Shown piece after piece: positions 42,602-51,307 of a stretch of 64,000 bases of DNA. The position numbers and the translations under genes were made by a program. Position 1 is the stretch's first letter, and the number at the start of each line of letters is the position of its first letter. The DNA is taken from the NCBI RefSeq assembly GCF_002727065.1, contig NZ_PDVP01000002.1, positions 558,001-622,000 of the forward strand. Reading direction: 5' to 3'. The notes beneath the pieces are model-generated. The model was not told the DNA's origin, made no database searches, and was given only the letters and a program-made list of their open reading frames with translations. Origin of the DNA: Zhengella mangrovi. GTDB lineage: Bacteria > Pseudomonadota > Alphaproteobacteria > Rhizobiales > Rhizobiaceae.

Positions 42602-45592
42602 TTACTCACCCGATGCCGCCTCGGCTTTTGCGCGAAGCAGCGTCTGGAAGTGTTTACGCACAAGAAGGGACATTTCTTTGACATGGGCTTCCAGAACCGA
42701 AAAATCCGGCAGGTCGGTCGAGCGCAAAAGGAGATCGACCAGGCCAGGCGGCGCGTCGTCGCGCTCGAACGGACCCGTGAGGCAGAGGCGAAGCATCTGC
42801 GTCAGCGCCATGTAGAGGGTCCATGCCGCGACAAGGTCGTCGCGCAGCGCGGGGTCTGCGAAATCCGCCGAAAGCGCACCCAGGACATCGCTCGTGGAGG
42901 TCAGGACGCCGCCGTCCTCCGGCAAGTCGACCTGGCCGGTCAGACGCGCCACCTGGGCGATGAATTCCAGGTCGATCAGGCCGCCGGGCACCAGTTTCAG
43001 GTCCCAGTGGTCGCGCGGCGGCTTCTCCTCACCGATGAGCTTGCGCATGTCGCGTGCTTCCTTGCGGATCCGCGCGGCATCGTGGCCCGCATCGGCGAGG
43101 ATCCCGGCGATCCTGTCGGTCATCTCGCGGCTCAGGTGCTCGTTGCCGGCGACCATGCGGCCACGCGTCAGTGCCATGTGCTCCCAGACCCAGGCCTCGC
43201 TGCGCTGGTACTTGCAGAAGCTTTCCACGTGGGTGGCGACCGGCCCCTTGTTGCCCGAGGGCCGCAGGCGCAGGTCCAGTTCGTAGAGCACGCCCTCCGC
43301 GGTGGGCGCGGAGACCGCGGCGATCAGGCGCTGGGTCAGGCGGATGTAATATTGCGACGGTGCGAGCGCCTTCTGGCCATCGCTCTCCATCGCTTCGGGA
43401 TCGTGGTCATAGAGCAGGATCAGGTCGACATCGGAGCCGGCGGTCAGTTCCCGGCTGCCCAGCTTGCCCATGCCGAGGATCGCGACACGGCCGCCGGCAA
43501 CGCGGCCATGGCGAACCGCGAATTCCTCCTCGACCGCATCCAGCGCGGCGCCGATGGTCAGGTCTGCGAGGTCCGAGAAGGCCTTGCCGGCGCGCCGGGC
43601 ATCGATGGAGCCGGTCAGCAGGCGCACGCCGATCAGGAATTTCTGTTCAGCAGCGAAAATGCGCAGGCGGTCGAGCACTTCCTCGTGCAGTGTCGCACCG
43701 GCCAGGAAGCTCTCCAGCCGCTCGGCGAGGTAGGCCCGCGTCGGCAGGTCGGAGATCAGCGCCGGGTCCAGGAGGCCGTCGAAGACATGGGCGCGCCGGG
43801 TGATGATGCCGGCCAGGCGCGGCGCGGCGCCCATGATGGTCGCCAGCAGGTCGAGGAGCGCCGGGTTCGTCTGCAGGAGCGAGAACAACTGGATGCCGGA
43901 CGGCAAGCCGGCCAGGAACTCGTCGAAGCGCAGCAGGGCCTCGTCGGCGCGGCGGGTGGCGCCGAAGGTCTTCAGCAGGGCCGGCGTCAGCTCGGTCAGG
44001 CGTTCGCGGGCCTCGGCCGACTGGGTGGCGCGGTAGCGGCCGAAATGCCAGGTGCGGATGACGCGGGCCATGTCGCTCGGACGTTCGAAGCCCAGTTGCG
44101 ACAGGGTTTCCAGCGTGCCGGGATCGTCGTCCTCGCCGGTGAAGACGAGGTTGCCCATGTCGCCGGACAGTTGCGGCGCGGTCTCGAAGAGCGCGGCATA
44201 GTGGGATTCGACGGTCTTCAACGCCGCGCGGAACCGCTCGGAGAAATCGTCGATGCCGGAAAAGCCGAGCATGAGGGCAATGCGCCGGATACCCTCGTCG
44301 TCCTCGGGCAGGATGTGCGTCTGCTCGTCGGCGACGATCTGGATGGCATGCTCGACGTTGCGCAGGAACCAGTATTGCTCCTCCATCTCGGCCGCCGTCT
44401 CCGGCTCGATCCAGCGGCGTTCGGCCAGCTTGTAGAGCATGGGAATGGTCTGGCGACCGCGCAGTTCGGGGAAGCGGCCACCGGCGATCAACTGCTGGGT
44501 CTGGACGAAGAACTCGATTTCGCGAATGCCGCCCCGCCCGAGCTTGACGTTGTGGCCGTGCACGGCGATGGCATCGTGCCCGCGGTGGGCGTGGATCTGA
44601 CGCTTGATGGAATGGACGTCGGCGATGGCCGCATAGTCCATGTACTTGCGCCAGACATAGGGCTGCAACTCCTTCAGGAAGGCGTCCCCGGCGCGAATGT
44701 CGCCGGCCACCGGGCGGGCCTTGATCATCGCCGCGCGCTCCCAGTTCTGCCCCCTGCCCTCGTAGTAGATCAGCGCTGCCTCCACGGGGATGGCGAGCGC
44801 CGTGGAACCGGGATCGGGCCGCAGGCGCAGGTCGGTGCGGAAGACGTAGCCGTATTCGGTGCGGTCCTGGAGAATGCGGACAAGGCGGCGGGTCAACCGG
44901 ACGAATGTGTCGGCAGCATCCCACGGATCTCCTACCGCGGGCGCGGAGGGATCGAAGAAGACGACGAGGTCGATGTCGGAGGAGAAGTTCAGCTCGCAGG
45001 CGCCGAGCTTGCCCATGCCGAGGACGATCCAGCCCGACCCGGTTTCGGGATCGGCGGCATCCGGCAGGGTCAGCTTGCCCTGGCGCGCGGCATCGGCCAG
45101 CAGGAAACGGATGGCCGCACCGATGGCGGCATCGGCCAGCGCGGACAGGCGCCCGACCGTGACGCGGGCATGGCCACCATGGGCGAGGTCGTCCAGCGCG
45201 ATCAGCGCATGGGCCTCGGCCTTGAGGAGGCGCAGGTCGCGCATCAGGCCGGTCTCGGTCTGCTCCTCCTTCAGTCCGGCCGCGCGGATCCCGGCGAAAA
45301 TGGCATCGAGGCACTTCTCCTGGCCATCTTCGGCCAGGCGGGAAAGGATGGCAGGGTCGCGGCGGACGGTATCGCGCAGGAAGGGCGACAGGTCGAGCGC
45401 GGCAGCGACAAAGGCCGCATTGACGTCGTCCGGGCGTTCCAGGATGCGGGCAAGACCGTCCAGGCCGGCATCGCCAGCCCGTCCGGCTAGATCGCGGCAC
45501 TCGTCGCGGGCATGGTCCGGATCCAGCGGGACCAGAACGGCCTGGTCATCGCCGAACCACGGTCTTGAGGCTTGCCCGGCTTGCGACGTCAT
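42602..45592 (-). CDS. glnE: Bifunctional glutamine synthetase adenylyltransferase/adenylyl-removing enzyme
   Basis: This 996-residue protein carries two GlnE nucleotidyltransferase domains. The N-terminal (adenylyl-removing) one has the metal-binding pair in GKLGACELNFSSDIDLVVF near residue 200, and the C-terminal (adenylylating) one has GKLGSRELTAGSDVDLILL near residue 717. An all-helical domain joins them. It controls glutamine synthetase by adding or removing AMP in response to nitrogen status. Its start overlaps the stop of the upstream kinase gene by 4 bp (ATGA), so translation is coupled. This matches rhizobial order glnE-HK-RR-degP. Confidence 0.96.
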   Translation of the reverse strand: MTSQAGQASRPWFGDDQAVLVPLDPDHARDECRDLAGRAGDAGLDGLARILERPDDVNAAFVAAALDLSPFLRDTVRRDPAILSRLAEDGQEKCLDAIFAGIRAAGLKEEQTETGLMRDLRLLKAEAHALIALDDLAHGGHARVTVGRLSALADAAIGAAIRFLLADAARQGKLTLPDAADPETGSGWIVLGMGKLGACELNFSSDIDLVVFFDPSAPAVGDPWDAADTFVRLTRRLVRILQDRTEYGYVFRTDLRLRPDPGSTALAIPVEAALIYYEGRGQNWERAAMIKARPVAGDIRAGDAFLKELQPYVWRKYMDYAAIADVHSIKRQIHAHRGHDAIAVHGHNVKLGRGGIREIEFFVQTQQLIAGGRFPELRGRQTIPMLYKLAERRWIEPETAAEMEEQYWFLRNVEHAIQIVADEQTHILPEDDEGIRRIALMLGFSGIDDFSERFRAALKTVESHYAALFETAPQLSGDMGNLVFTGEDDDPGTLETLSQLGFERPSDMARVIRTWHFGRYRATQSAEARERLTELTPALLKTFGATRRADEALLRFDEFLAGLPSGIQLFSLLQTNPALLDLLATIMGAAPRLAGIITRRAHVFDGLLDPALISDLPTRAYLAERLESFLAGATLHEEVLDRLRIFAAEQKFLIGVRLLTGSIDARRAGKAFSDLADLTIGAALDAVEEEFAVRHGRVAGGRVAILGMGKLGSRELTAGSDVDLILLYDHDPEAMESDGQKALAPSQYYIRLTQRLIAAVSAPTAEGVLYELDLRLRPSGNKGPVATHVESFCKYQRSEAWVWEHMALTRGRMVAGNEHLSREMTDRIAGILADAGHDAARIRKEARDMRKLIGEEKPPRDHWDLKLVPGGLIDLEFIAQVARLTGQVDLPEDGGVLTSTSDVLGALSADFADPALRDDLVAAWTLYMALTQMLRLCLTGPFERDDAPPGLVDLLLRSTDLPDFSVLEAHVKEMSLLVRKHFQTLLRAKAEAASGE

Positions 45593-46998
45593 GGTTTTTC
45601 CTCCCCCCTGGAAAAGATCATCGACACGGCGAGTCCGGGGCCGGCGTCGCCGAGATCCAGGCGCCCACCGTGGAACTTCATCACCGCCTTTGCAAGCGCG
45701 AGGCCGAGACCGGAGCCGGGCTGGCTCCGGCTTTCCTCCAGCCGCACGAAGCGTTCGGTCGCGCGTTCGCGATCATCCGGCGAAATGCCCGGGCCGTTGT
45801 CGATGACGGACAGGACCGGCCCCTCCGGCCGGCTGGCAAGGGAAACCGTGACGCGGGCGTCCTTGCCGTCACCGCCGGCATACTTGATGGCATTGTCGAC
45901 CACGTTGGAGACCATCTGGCCGATCAGTTCGCGGTTCCCGGCCACCTGCGCGTCGGCCAGCGGACCGCAGGCGAGCGTGACCCCGGCTTCCTCGGCCAGC
46001 GGCTCGTAGAGTTCGCAGACATCCCGGGCGACGGTGGCGAGGTCGACCGGCCCGCGCTCGGTGACGCCGTTGCCCGCTTCGAGGCGGGAAATCATCAGGA
46101 TGGCATTGAAGGTTCGGATCAGGTGGTCGGATTCGGCCACCGCCTGCTCGAGGCCCGCGCGCAGTTCCGCCTCGTTGCTGGACGACGCCAGCGCCACCTC
46201 GGCGCGGTTGCGCAGCCGGGTGAGCGGCGTTTTCAGGTCATGGGCGATATTGTCGGCGACCTGCTTCAGGCCATCGTTGAGCTCGGCGATGCGCGCCAGC
46301 ATGGCATTCAGGTTGATCGACAGGCGGTCGAACTCGTCGCCGGAGCCGGAGACCGGCAGACGTCCGCCGAGGTCGCCGCCCATGATGCGGCGGCTGGCCG
46401 CGGAGACGGCATCGATGCGCTTCAAGGCGCGGCGGCCGACGAAGAACCAGATCAGGAAACCGCCGAAGGCCATCATGCCGAGCGCCAGGATAAGCGCCTT
46501 GCGAACAACGACGCGCAGGCGTTCGGGCTCGCCCAGGTCCTTGCCGACCATGGCCAGCAGCCCGTTGGGCAGTTCGAAGATGCGGGCAATCGCCTTGTGC
46601 GGATCGTCGCTGTCGCGGGCGGCGGCGCCCTCGCCGTAGCGGACATAGGTGAAGGGCCGTTCCGTCCAGCCCTTGTTGTCGAGGATGCCGGGCGCAAGGC
46701 TCTGGACGTTGCCGGCGAGGATGCGGCCGGCGGGATCGGCGATCAGGAAGAGATTGGCGCCGGGCTGGCGGGCGCGGCGGTCAATGGACCGGACGATGCC
46801 CGGCAGGCCGGCAACCTCGTAGACCTGGGAAAGCTGGGCGATCTCCTGGTCGATCGATTCCCGCGTCTGCCCGGTCAGCATGCGCACCGACAGCGACGTC
46901 ATGTAGGTCACCAGCGCGATGGCACAGACCATGAAGAGCAGGATGAAGAGCGCCGACAGGCGGGCGGCGGTCGTGTTCAGGATCGCCGGCAGGCGCAT
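45589..46998 (-). CDS. Sensor histidine kinase, HAMP type
   Basis: This 469-residue kinase starts at ATG 46998 (MRLPAIL). It has two transmembrane segments (residues about 12-35 and 155-185), a short periplasmic sensor and a HAMP region. HisKA carries the phospho-His in IAHDLKTPLTRLRNR, and the HATPase has NAIKYAGGDG, DNGPGISPDD and GSGLGLALA. The response regulator gene lies immediately upstream, its stop only 2 bp away on the strand (47003). GlnE follows with a 4-bp overlap. The pair corresponds in position to the unnamed two-component genes next to degP in Sinorhizobium. Confidence 0.88.
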   Translation of the reverse strand: MRLPAILNTTAARLSALFILLFMVCAIALVTYMTSLSVRMLTGQTRESIDQEIAQLSQVYEVAGLPGIVRSIDRRARQPGANLFLIADPAGRILAGNVQSLAPGILDNKGWTERPFTYVRYGEGAAARDSDDPHKAIARIFELPNGLLAMVGKDLGEPERLRVVVRKALILALGMMAFGGFLIWFFVGRRALKRIDAVSAASRRIMGGDLGGRLPVSGSGDEFDRLSINLNAMLARIAELNDGLKQVADNIAHDLKTPLTRLRNRAEVALASSSNEAELRAGLEQAVAESDHLIRTFNAILMISRLEAGNGVTERGPVDLATVARDVCELYEPLAEEAGVTLACGPLADAQVAGNRELIGQMVSNVVDNAIKYAGGDGKDARVTVSLASRPEGPVLSVIDNGPGISPDDRERATERFVRLEESRSQPGSGLGLALAKAVMKFHGGRLDLGDAGPGLAVSMIFSRGEEKP

Positions 46999-47002
46999 AG
47001 GC

Positions 47003-47677
47003 TCATCCTGCCTTGAGCATGTATCCGGCGCCACGCACCGTGTGCAGGATGGGCGTCTCGAAGCCCTTCTCGATCTTCGAGCGCAGCCGCGAAACGTGGA
47101 CGTCGATCACGTTGGTCTGCGGATCGAAGTGGTAATCCCAGACGTTTTCCAGCAGCATGGTGCGGGTCACCACCTGTCCGGCATGGCGCATGAGATATTC
47201 CAGCAGGCGGAATTCGCGCGGCTGGAGCGTGATGTCCTGCCCGGCGCGCCGGACGGAATGGGACAGGCGGTCGAGTTCCAGGTCGCCGACGCGATAGACG
47301 GTTTCGCTGTCCTTGGCGCCGGAGCGCCGGTTGAGCACCTCGACGCGCGCCAGCAGCTCGGAAAAGGCATAGGGCTTGGTCAGGTAATCGTCGCCACCGG
47401 CGCGCAGGCCGGTCACGCGGTCATCCACCTCGCCCAGCGCGGAGAGGATGAGCACCGGGGTCTCGATGCCACGGGCGCGCAGGCCCGCGATCACCGACAG
47501 GCCGTCACGGCGCGGCAGCATGCGGTCGACGACGAGGATATCGTAACTGCCCGTCTCGCCCAGGGCGAAGCCGGTTTCGCCGTCTCCGGCGACGTGGGCG
47601 ACGTGGCCGCTTTCCTCGAAGGCTTTCGCCAGGTAGTCGGCCGCCTCGCGGTCGTCTTCGATCACCAGTATCTTCAT
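47003..47677 (-). CDS. OmpR-type response regulator
   Basis: This 224-residue regulator starts at ATG 47677 (MKILVIEDDREA). The receiver has phospho-Asp at residue 51 (DILVVDRMLPRRDG) and the conserved Lys in YLTKPYAFSE. A winged-helix DNA-binding domain follows (LQPREFRLLEYLMRH, TNVIDVHVSRLR). Paired with the downstream kinase. With degP just upstream on the same strand it may respond to envelope stress; that is inferred from location. Confidence 0.9.
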   Translation of the reverse strand: MKILVIEDDREAADYLAKAFEESGHVAHVAGDGETGFALGETGSYDILVVDRMLPRRDGLSVIAGLRARGIETPVLILSALGEVDDRVTGLRAGGDDYLTKPYAFSELLARVEVLNRRSGAKDSETVYRVGDLELDRLSHSVRRAGQDITLQPREFRLLEYLMRHAGQVVTRTMLLENVWDYHFDPQTNVIDVHVSRLRSKIEKGFETPILHTVRGAGYMLKAG

Positions 47678-47896
47678 GGTGTCGGTCTTAACGGATTCAC
47701 GGCCGATTTGGGACTGCATATTCAACGCCTCACTCCCTCTTTTTCAGCCTCGCAAACGGAATGCGGCAGCGGGTGATGGGGAACCCGCTGCCGCGCAGCC
47801 TCGCGCACGAGGCATTCGGGGCTGCCATGCCTCCGCCGCCATGGCCCTTGAGGGTGAGTGGGACCGGACGGCGAAGGCAAGCTCGGCAAACGGCGA

Positions 47897-49420
47897 TCAG
47901 CCGTTCATGACCGGCAGGGCGACGAAGCGGTTGGACCCGTTGCGCTCCACCTGGAGAAGGACGGCCTTGCGGCCCGCCTTGTTGGCGGCATCGACGGCTG
48001 CCTGGACGTCCGCGAGGCTCGCCACCGGGCTGGAATTGACCGACACGATGATGTCGCCGGCCTGGATGCCGCGATCCTCGGCGTCGGACCCGGAGGCGAC
48101 ATCGGTCACGACGACGCCCTTGCCGTCATCGGACGGCGTGACCGTGAGTCCGAACTCCTCCATCGTACCCGGCTGGGCCGGCGTGGACTGCTGGCCGTTG
48201 TCGTTGCTGGCCATGTCGTTCATCTTCGGCATGGTGCCAAGCTTGACGGTGATGTCCTGGGACTTGCCGTCGCGCCAGACCGAGACATTCACGTCGGTGC
48301 CGGGATTGATGCCACCGATCTTGCGGGCCAGGTCGCGCGGGCTGTCGACCGTGTCGCTGTCGACCGCGGTGATGATGTCGCCGGCCTTGAGGCCAGCGGC
48401 CAGCGCCGGGCTGCCCGGCTGCGGTTCGGCGACGATGGCGCCCTTGGCATCGGCCAGGCCGACGGATTCGGCGATATCCTTGGTCACCGGCTGGATCTGC
48501 ACGCCAAGCCAGCCGCGCTGGATCGAGCCGTGCTGGATCAGGTCCTGCACCACGTTCTTGGCAATCGACGCCGGGATGGCGAAGGCGATGCCGACGTTGC
48601 CGCCGGACGGCGAGAAGATGGCGGTGTTGATGCCGATCACCTCACCCTTCAGGTTGAAGGCGGGGCCGCCGGAATTGCCGCGGTTCACCGCCGCATCGAT
48701 CTGGATGAAATCGTCGTAGGGGCCGGCGCCGATGTCACGGCCGCGTGCCGAGACGATGCCAGCGGTCACGGAACCGCCCAGGCCGAAGGGGTTGCCGACC
48801 GCGACGACCCAATCGCCGACGCGCACCTTGCTGTCATCGGCAAAGCCGACATAGGTGAACTTGCGTGCATTCTCGACCTTGAGGACTGCAAGGTCCGTGC
48901 GCGGGTCTGTGCCCACCAGCTTGGCATCGAGTTCCGTGCCGTCATCCATGACGACCGAATAGGCTGCACCGCCTTCGACGACGTGGTTGTTGGTGACGAG
49001 GTAGCCATCGTCGGAAATGAAGAAGCCGGAGCCCTGCGAGGTCGGGCGCAGATGCGGGCGGCGGTTGCCGTTCGGTGCCTGGCGCCCCTGCTGGTCACCG
49101 GGGCCACGGAATTCGCGGAAGAAGCGGCGAAGCGGATGATCCGGCGGCAGGTTGTCCATGCCCGGCATGCCGGGGAAGTTGAAGGAGAAGCCGTCGTTGC
49201 TGGCCGGCTGGACGTCGCTCTTGACGCGGACGGAGACGACCGCCGGAGAAACCTTCTCGACGACATCGGCAAAGCCGGGATTCATCTGGGTCGCCTCGAC
49301 CTTCACCGCCTCGGCGTGAGCGGAGGGAGACAGGGCGGCCATTCCGGATGCGGACGCAATCGCGACGGCGGCGGCCGCGGCCATGTAGCGCATACGCAGC
49401 TTGGATGTTGTTGCGGTCAT
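47897..49420 (-). CDS. degP: DegP/HtrA-family periplasmic serine protease
   Basis: This 507-residue protein starts at ATG 49420, with a signal peptide ending at SAHA-EAVK. Catalytic triad: His146 in TNNHVVEGG, Asp176 in DPRTDLAVL and Ser250 in NRGNSGGPAF. Two PDZ domains follow (WLGVQIQPV and DIITAVDSDT; GLTVTPSDDG and DIIVSVNSSP). The N-terminal LA loop is long and Pro/Gly-rich. It degrades or refolds misfolded periplasmic and outer-membrane proteins, fitting a genome with several porins. The promoter region holds an inverted repeat, CATTAC/GTAATG. Confidence 0.95.
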   Translation of the reverse strand: MTATTSKLRMRYMAAAAAVAIASASGMAALSPSAHAEAVKVEATQMNPGFADVVEKVSPAVVSVRVKSDVQPASNDGFSFNFPGMPGMDNLPPDHPLRRFFREFRGPGDQQGRQAPNGNRRPHLRPTSQGSGFFISDDGYLVTNNHVVEGGAAYSVVMDDGTELDAKLVGTDPRTDLAVLKVENARKFTYVGFADDSKVRVGDWVVAVGNPFGLGGSVTAGIVSARGRDIGAGPYDDFIQIDAAVNRGNSGGPAFNLKGEVIGINTAIFSPSGGNVGIAFAIPASIAKNVVQDLIQHGSIQRGWLGVQIQPVTKDIAESVGLADAKGAIVAEPQPGSPALAAGLKAGDIITAVDSDTVDSPRDLARKIGGINPGTDVNVSVWRDGKSQDITVKLGTMPKMNDMASNDNGQQSTPAQPGTMEEFGLTVTPSDDGKGVVVTDVASGSDAEDRGIQAGDIIVSVNSSPVASLADVQAAVDAANKAGRKAVLLQVERNGSNRFVALPVMNG

Positions 49421-49486
49421 GTCTTCGATATCCTTTCCTCGTTCGGCGCCTTCGGGCACCTTCGAAAGGATATCTAGGACAGGTCA

Positions 49487-49526
49487 CATTACGCGGCTCT
49501 TTCCGGTGAATGAAACTTTTGTAATG
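49487..49526. promoter_or_regulatory. Inverted repeat upstream of degP
   Basis: CATTAC (49487-49492) and GTAATG (49521-49526), each with further matching flanks (CACATTAC / GTAATGTCAC), are 28 bases apart. They lie 67-106 bp upstream of the degP start and beyond the end of the hydrolase gene. They may be binding half-sites for the neighbouring regulator. Confidence 0.35.
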
Positions 49527-49542
49527 TCACGGAAAACCGCGT

Positions 49543-50778
49543 TCAGCCGTCGCCGTTCAGGCGGGTCGCCACCTTCGAGCCATGCTCCAGCGTGCGATGA
49601 ACCGGGCACTTGCCGGCGATTTCCACCATCTTGTCGCGCAGCGCTTCGGGAATCCCGCCCTCCACGGAAATGACCCGCTCGAAGCGATCGACACGGCCGC
49701 CCATGGCCTTTTCCTCGTCGCTGCACTCGGCGCAATCGGCGGCATGGATCTTGGCATGACTGACATCGACCGTGACGCGGCCAAGGTCCAGCTTCTTGCG
49801 GTCGGCATACATGCGCAGGGTCATCGACGTACAGGCGCCCAGCGCGGCGGACAGGAAATCATAGGGCGACGGCCCCGTATCCAGCCCACCGACGCTTTCC
49901 GGCTCGTCGGCAAACAGGCGATGGCGGCCAGCGAGGACCGAATTCTGGAACGTGCCCTGCCCCGTCTCTGAAACACGCACATGTTCGCGCGCCGTTTCGC
50001 CCTGGGCGCGGTCGGACGGCAGGTAGCGCGAAACCCAGCCGGCGATCACCGAGGCCGCGAACTGGGCATCTTCTGGCCTGGTGAGCAGGTGGTCGGCATG
50101 ATCGAGCGAGATGAAGCTCTTGGGGTGCCTGGCCGCTTCGAAGATGGCCGCGGCATTATCGATGCCGACCGTTTCGTCATAGGGCGAGTGCAGGATGAGC
50201 AGAGCCTTTCGCATCCCATGCACGGCCTTGCGGACATTGGCGGTTTCCACGTCCTCGACGAAATCGCGCGATATCGTGAACTCCCGGCCAGCCAGGTTCA
50301 CCTTTGCCTGTCCCTGTTCGCGGATTTCAGCGAGCGAGGCATGGAAGCCGCGCAGCACATGGTCGGCATCGGCGGGCGCGCCAATGGTCACCACGGCCTT
50401 CGCCTCGGGGATTTTCAATGCCACGGACAGAACGGCGGCGCCGCCCAGCGAATGCCCGACCAGGATGGTTGGCGCCTCGTAATTCGCGCGCAGCCAGTCG
50501 GCGGCGGCGATCAGGTCACCGCAATTGGAGGAGAAATCCGTGGAAGCGAATTCGCCTTCCGAGGAACCGAGGCCCGTGAAATCGAAACGGAGAACGGCAA
50601 TGCCGGCACGCGCCAGGTCGGCCGCGATCCGTCGTGCGGCCAGGATATCCTTGGAGCAGGTAAAGCAGTGGGCGAACAGAGCGTAGGCGCGCACGGGGCC
50701 GTCGGGCAAGTCGAGCCTGGCGGCCAGGCTGGCGCCGGAATGCCCGGCAAACTCGATGCGTCTCAACGTGGCAACCAT
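49543..50778 (-). CDS. Alpha/beta hydrolase-OsmC fusion protein
   Basis: This 411-residue protein fuses two domains. Residues 1-250 are an alpha/beta hydrolase with the nucleophile elbow VGHSLGGAAV and the acid/His pair in the LHSPYDE and DHADHLL regions. Residues about 275-411 are an OsmC/Ohr-type peroxiredoxin domain with its two Cys in LGACTSMTLRMYAD and GKCPVHRTLEHG. This fusion is a known architecture. It could detoxify organic peroxides while hydrolysing an ester, but no substrate is established. Transcribed toward degP, 49 bp after the ccmH stop. Confidence 0.9.
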   Translation of the reverse strand: MVATLRRIEFAGHSGASLAARLDLPDGPVRAYALFAHCFTCSKDILAARRIAADLARAGIAVLRFDFTGLGSSEGEFASTDFSSNCGDLIAAADWLRANYEAPTILVGHSLGGAAVLSVALKIPEAKAVVTIGAPADADHVLRGFHASLAEIREQGQAKVNLAGREFTISRDFVEDVETANVRKAVHGMRKALLILHSPYDETVGIDNAAAIFEAARHPKSFISLDHADHLLTRPEDAQFAASVIAGWVSRYLPSDRAQGETAREHVRVSETGQGTFQNSVLAGRHRLFADEPESVGGLDTGPSPYDFLSAALGACTSMTLRMYADRKKLDLGRVTVDVSHAKIHAADCAECSDEEKAMGGRVDRFERVISVEGGIPEALRDKMVEIAGKCPVHRTLEHGSKVATRLNGDG

Positions 50779-50827
50779 GGTCTTTTTCCCCCAAGTTCAC
50801 GGTAGCGATCAATGCATGCACACGGCA

Positions 50828-51307
50828 CTAATCGCCTTCGGCCAAAATCTTCTTCAATTCAGCGTTTTCCGCCTCGCTGAGACCGGTTGGAGCCGCGCGG
50901 CGGCGGTTCCGCACGCTGACGGCAACAAGAGCCCCGCCAAACAACAGAACGAGCACAGGCGTTCCCCAGAGCAGCAGCGTCTTGAGTTCGAAGCGGGGCT
51001 TCAGCAGAACGAATTCGCCGTAGCGTGAAACAACAAAGCGCACGACTTCCTCGTTCGTGTCGCCCTTTTCCAGCCGCTCGCGAACCAGGACACGCAGGTC
51101 GCGGGCCAGATCGGCATCGCTGTCGTCGATGGACTGGTTCTGACAGACCAGACAGCGCAATCCGGCCGAGATTTCGCGGGCGCGGTGCTCCAGCTTCGGA
51201 TCGCTCAACATCTCGTCCGGCCGGACGGCGAAAGCCGGCGCCGCCTGGAGCAGCAGCATCGCAGCCGCGGCGAACGCCGGCAGAAGGCGGCGAATCCGCG
51301 AGGTCAT
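50828..51307 (-). CDS. ccmH: Cytochrome c-type biogenesis protein CcmH
   Basis: This 159-residue protein has a signal sequence (residues 8-27). The thioredoxin-like dithiol CxxC is Cys52 and Cys55 in LRCLVCQNQS, which reduces apocytochrome c. A C-terminal transmembrane helix (LLLWGTPVLVLLFGGALVAV) and a short charged tail follow. The start is ATG 51307, overlapping the ccmF stop by 4 bp. Called CycL in rhizobia. Confidence 0.95.
   Translation of the reverse strand: MTSRIRRLLPAFAAAAMLLLQAAPAFAVRPDEMLSDPKLEHRAREISAGLRCLVCQNQSIDDSDADLARDLRVLVRERLEKGDTNEEVVRFVVSRYGEFVLLKPRFELKTLLLWGTPVLVLLFGGALVAVSVRNRRRAAPTGLSEAENAELKKILAEGD

Noticed and set aside
41330-45490. 1386-codon plus-strand frame
   Set aside because: It runs through the REP array and antisense to the EF-hand gene and glnE, which have clear motifs; it shows no domain of its own.
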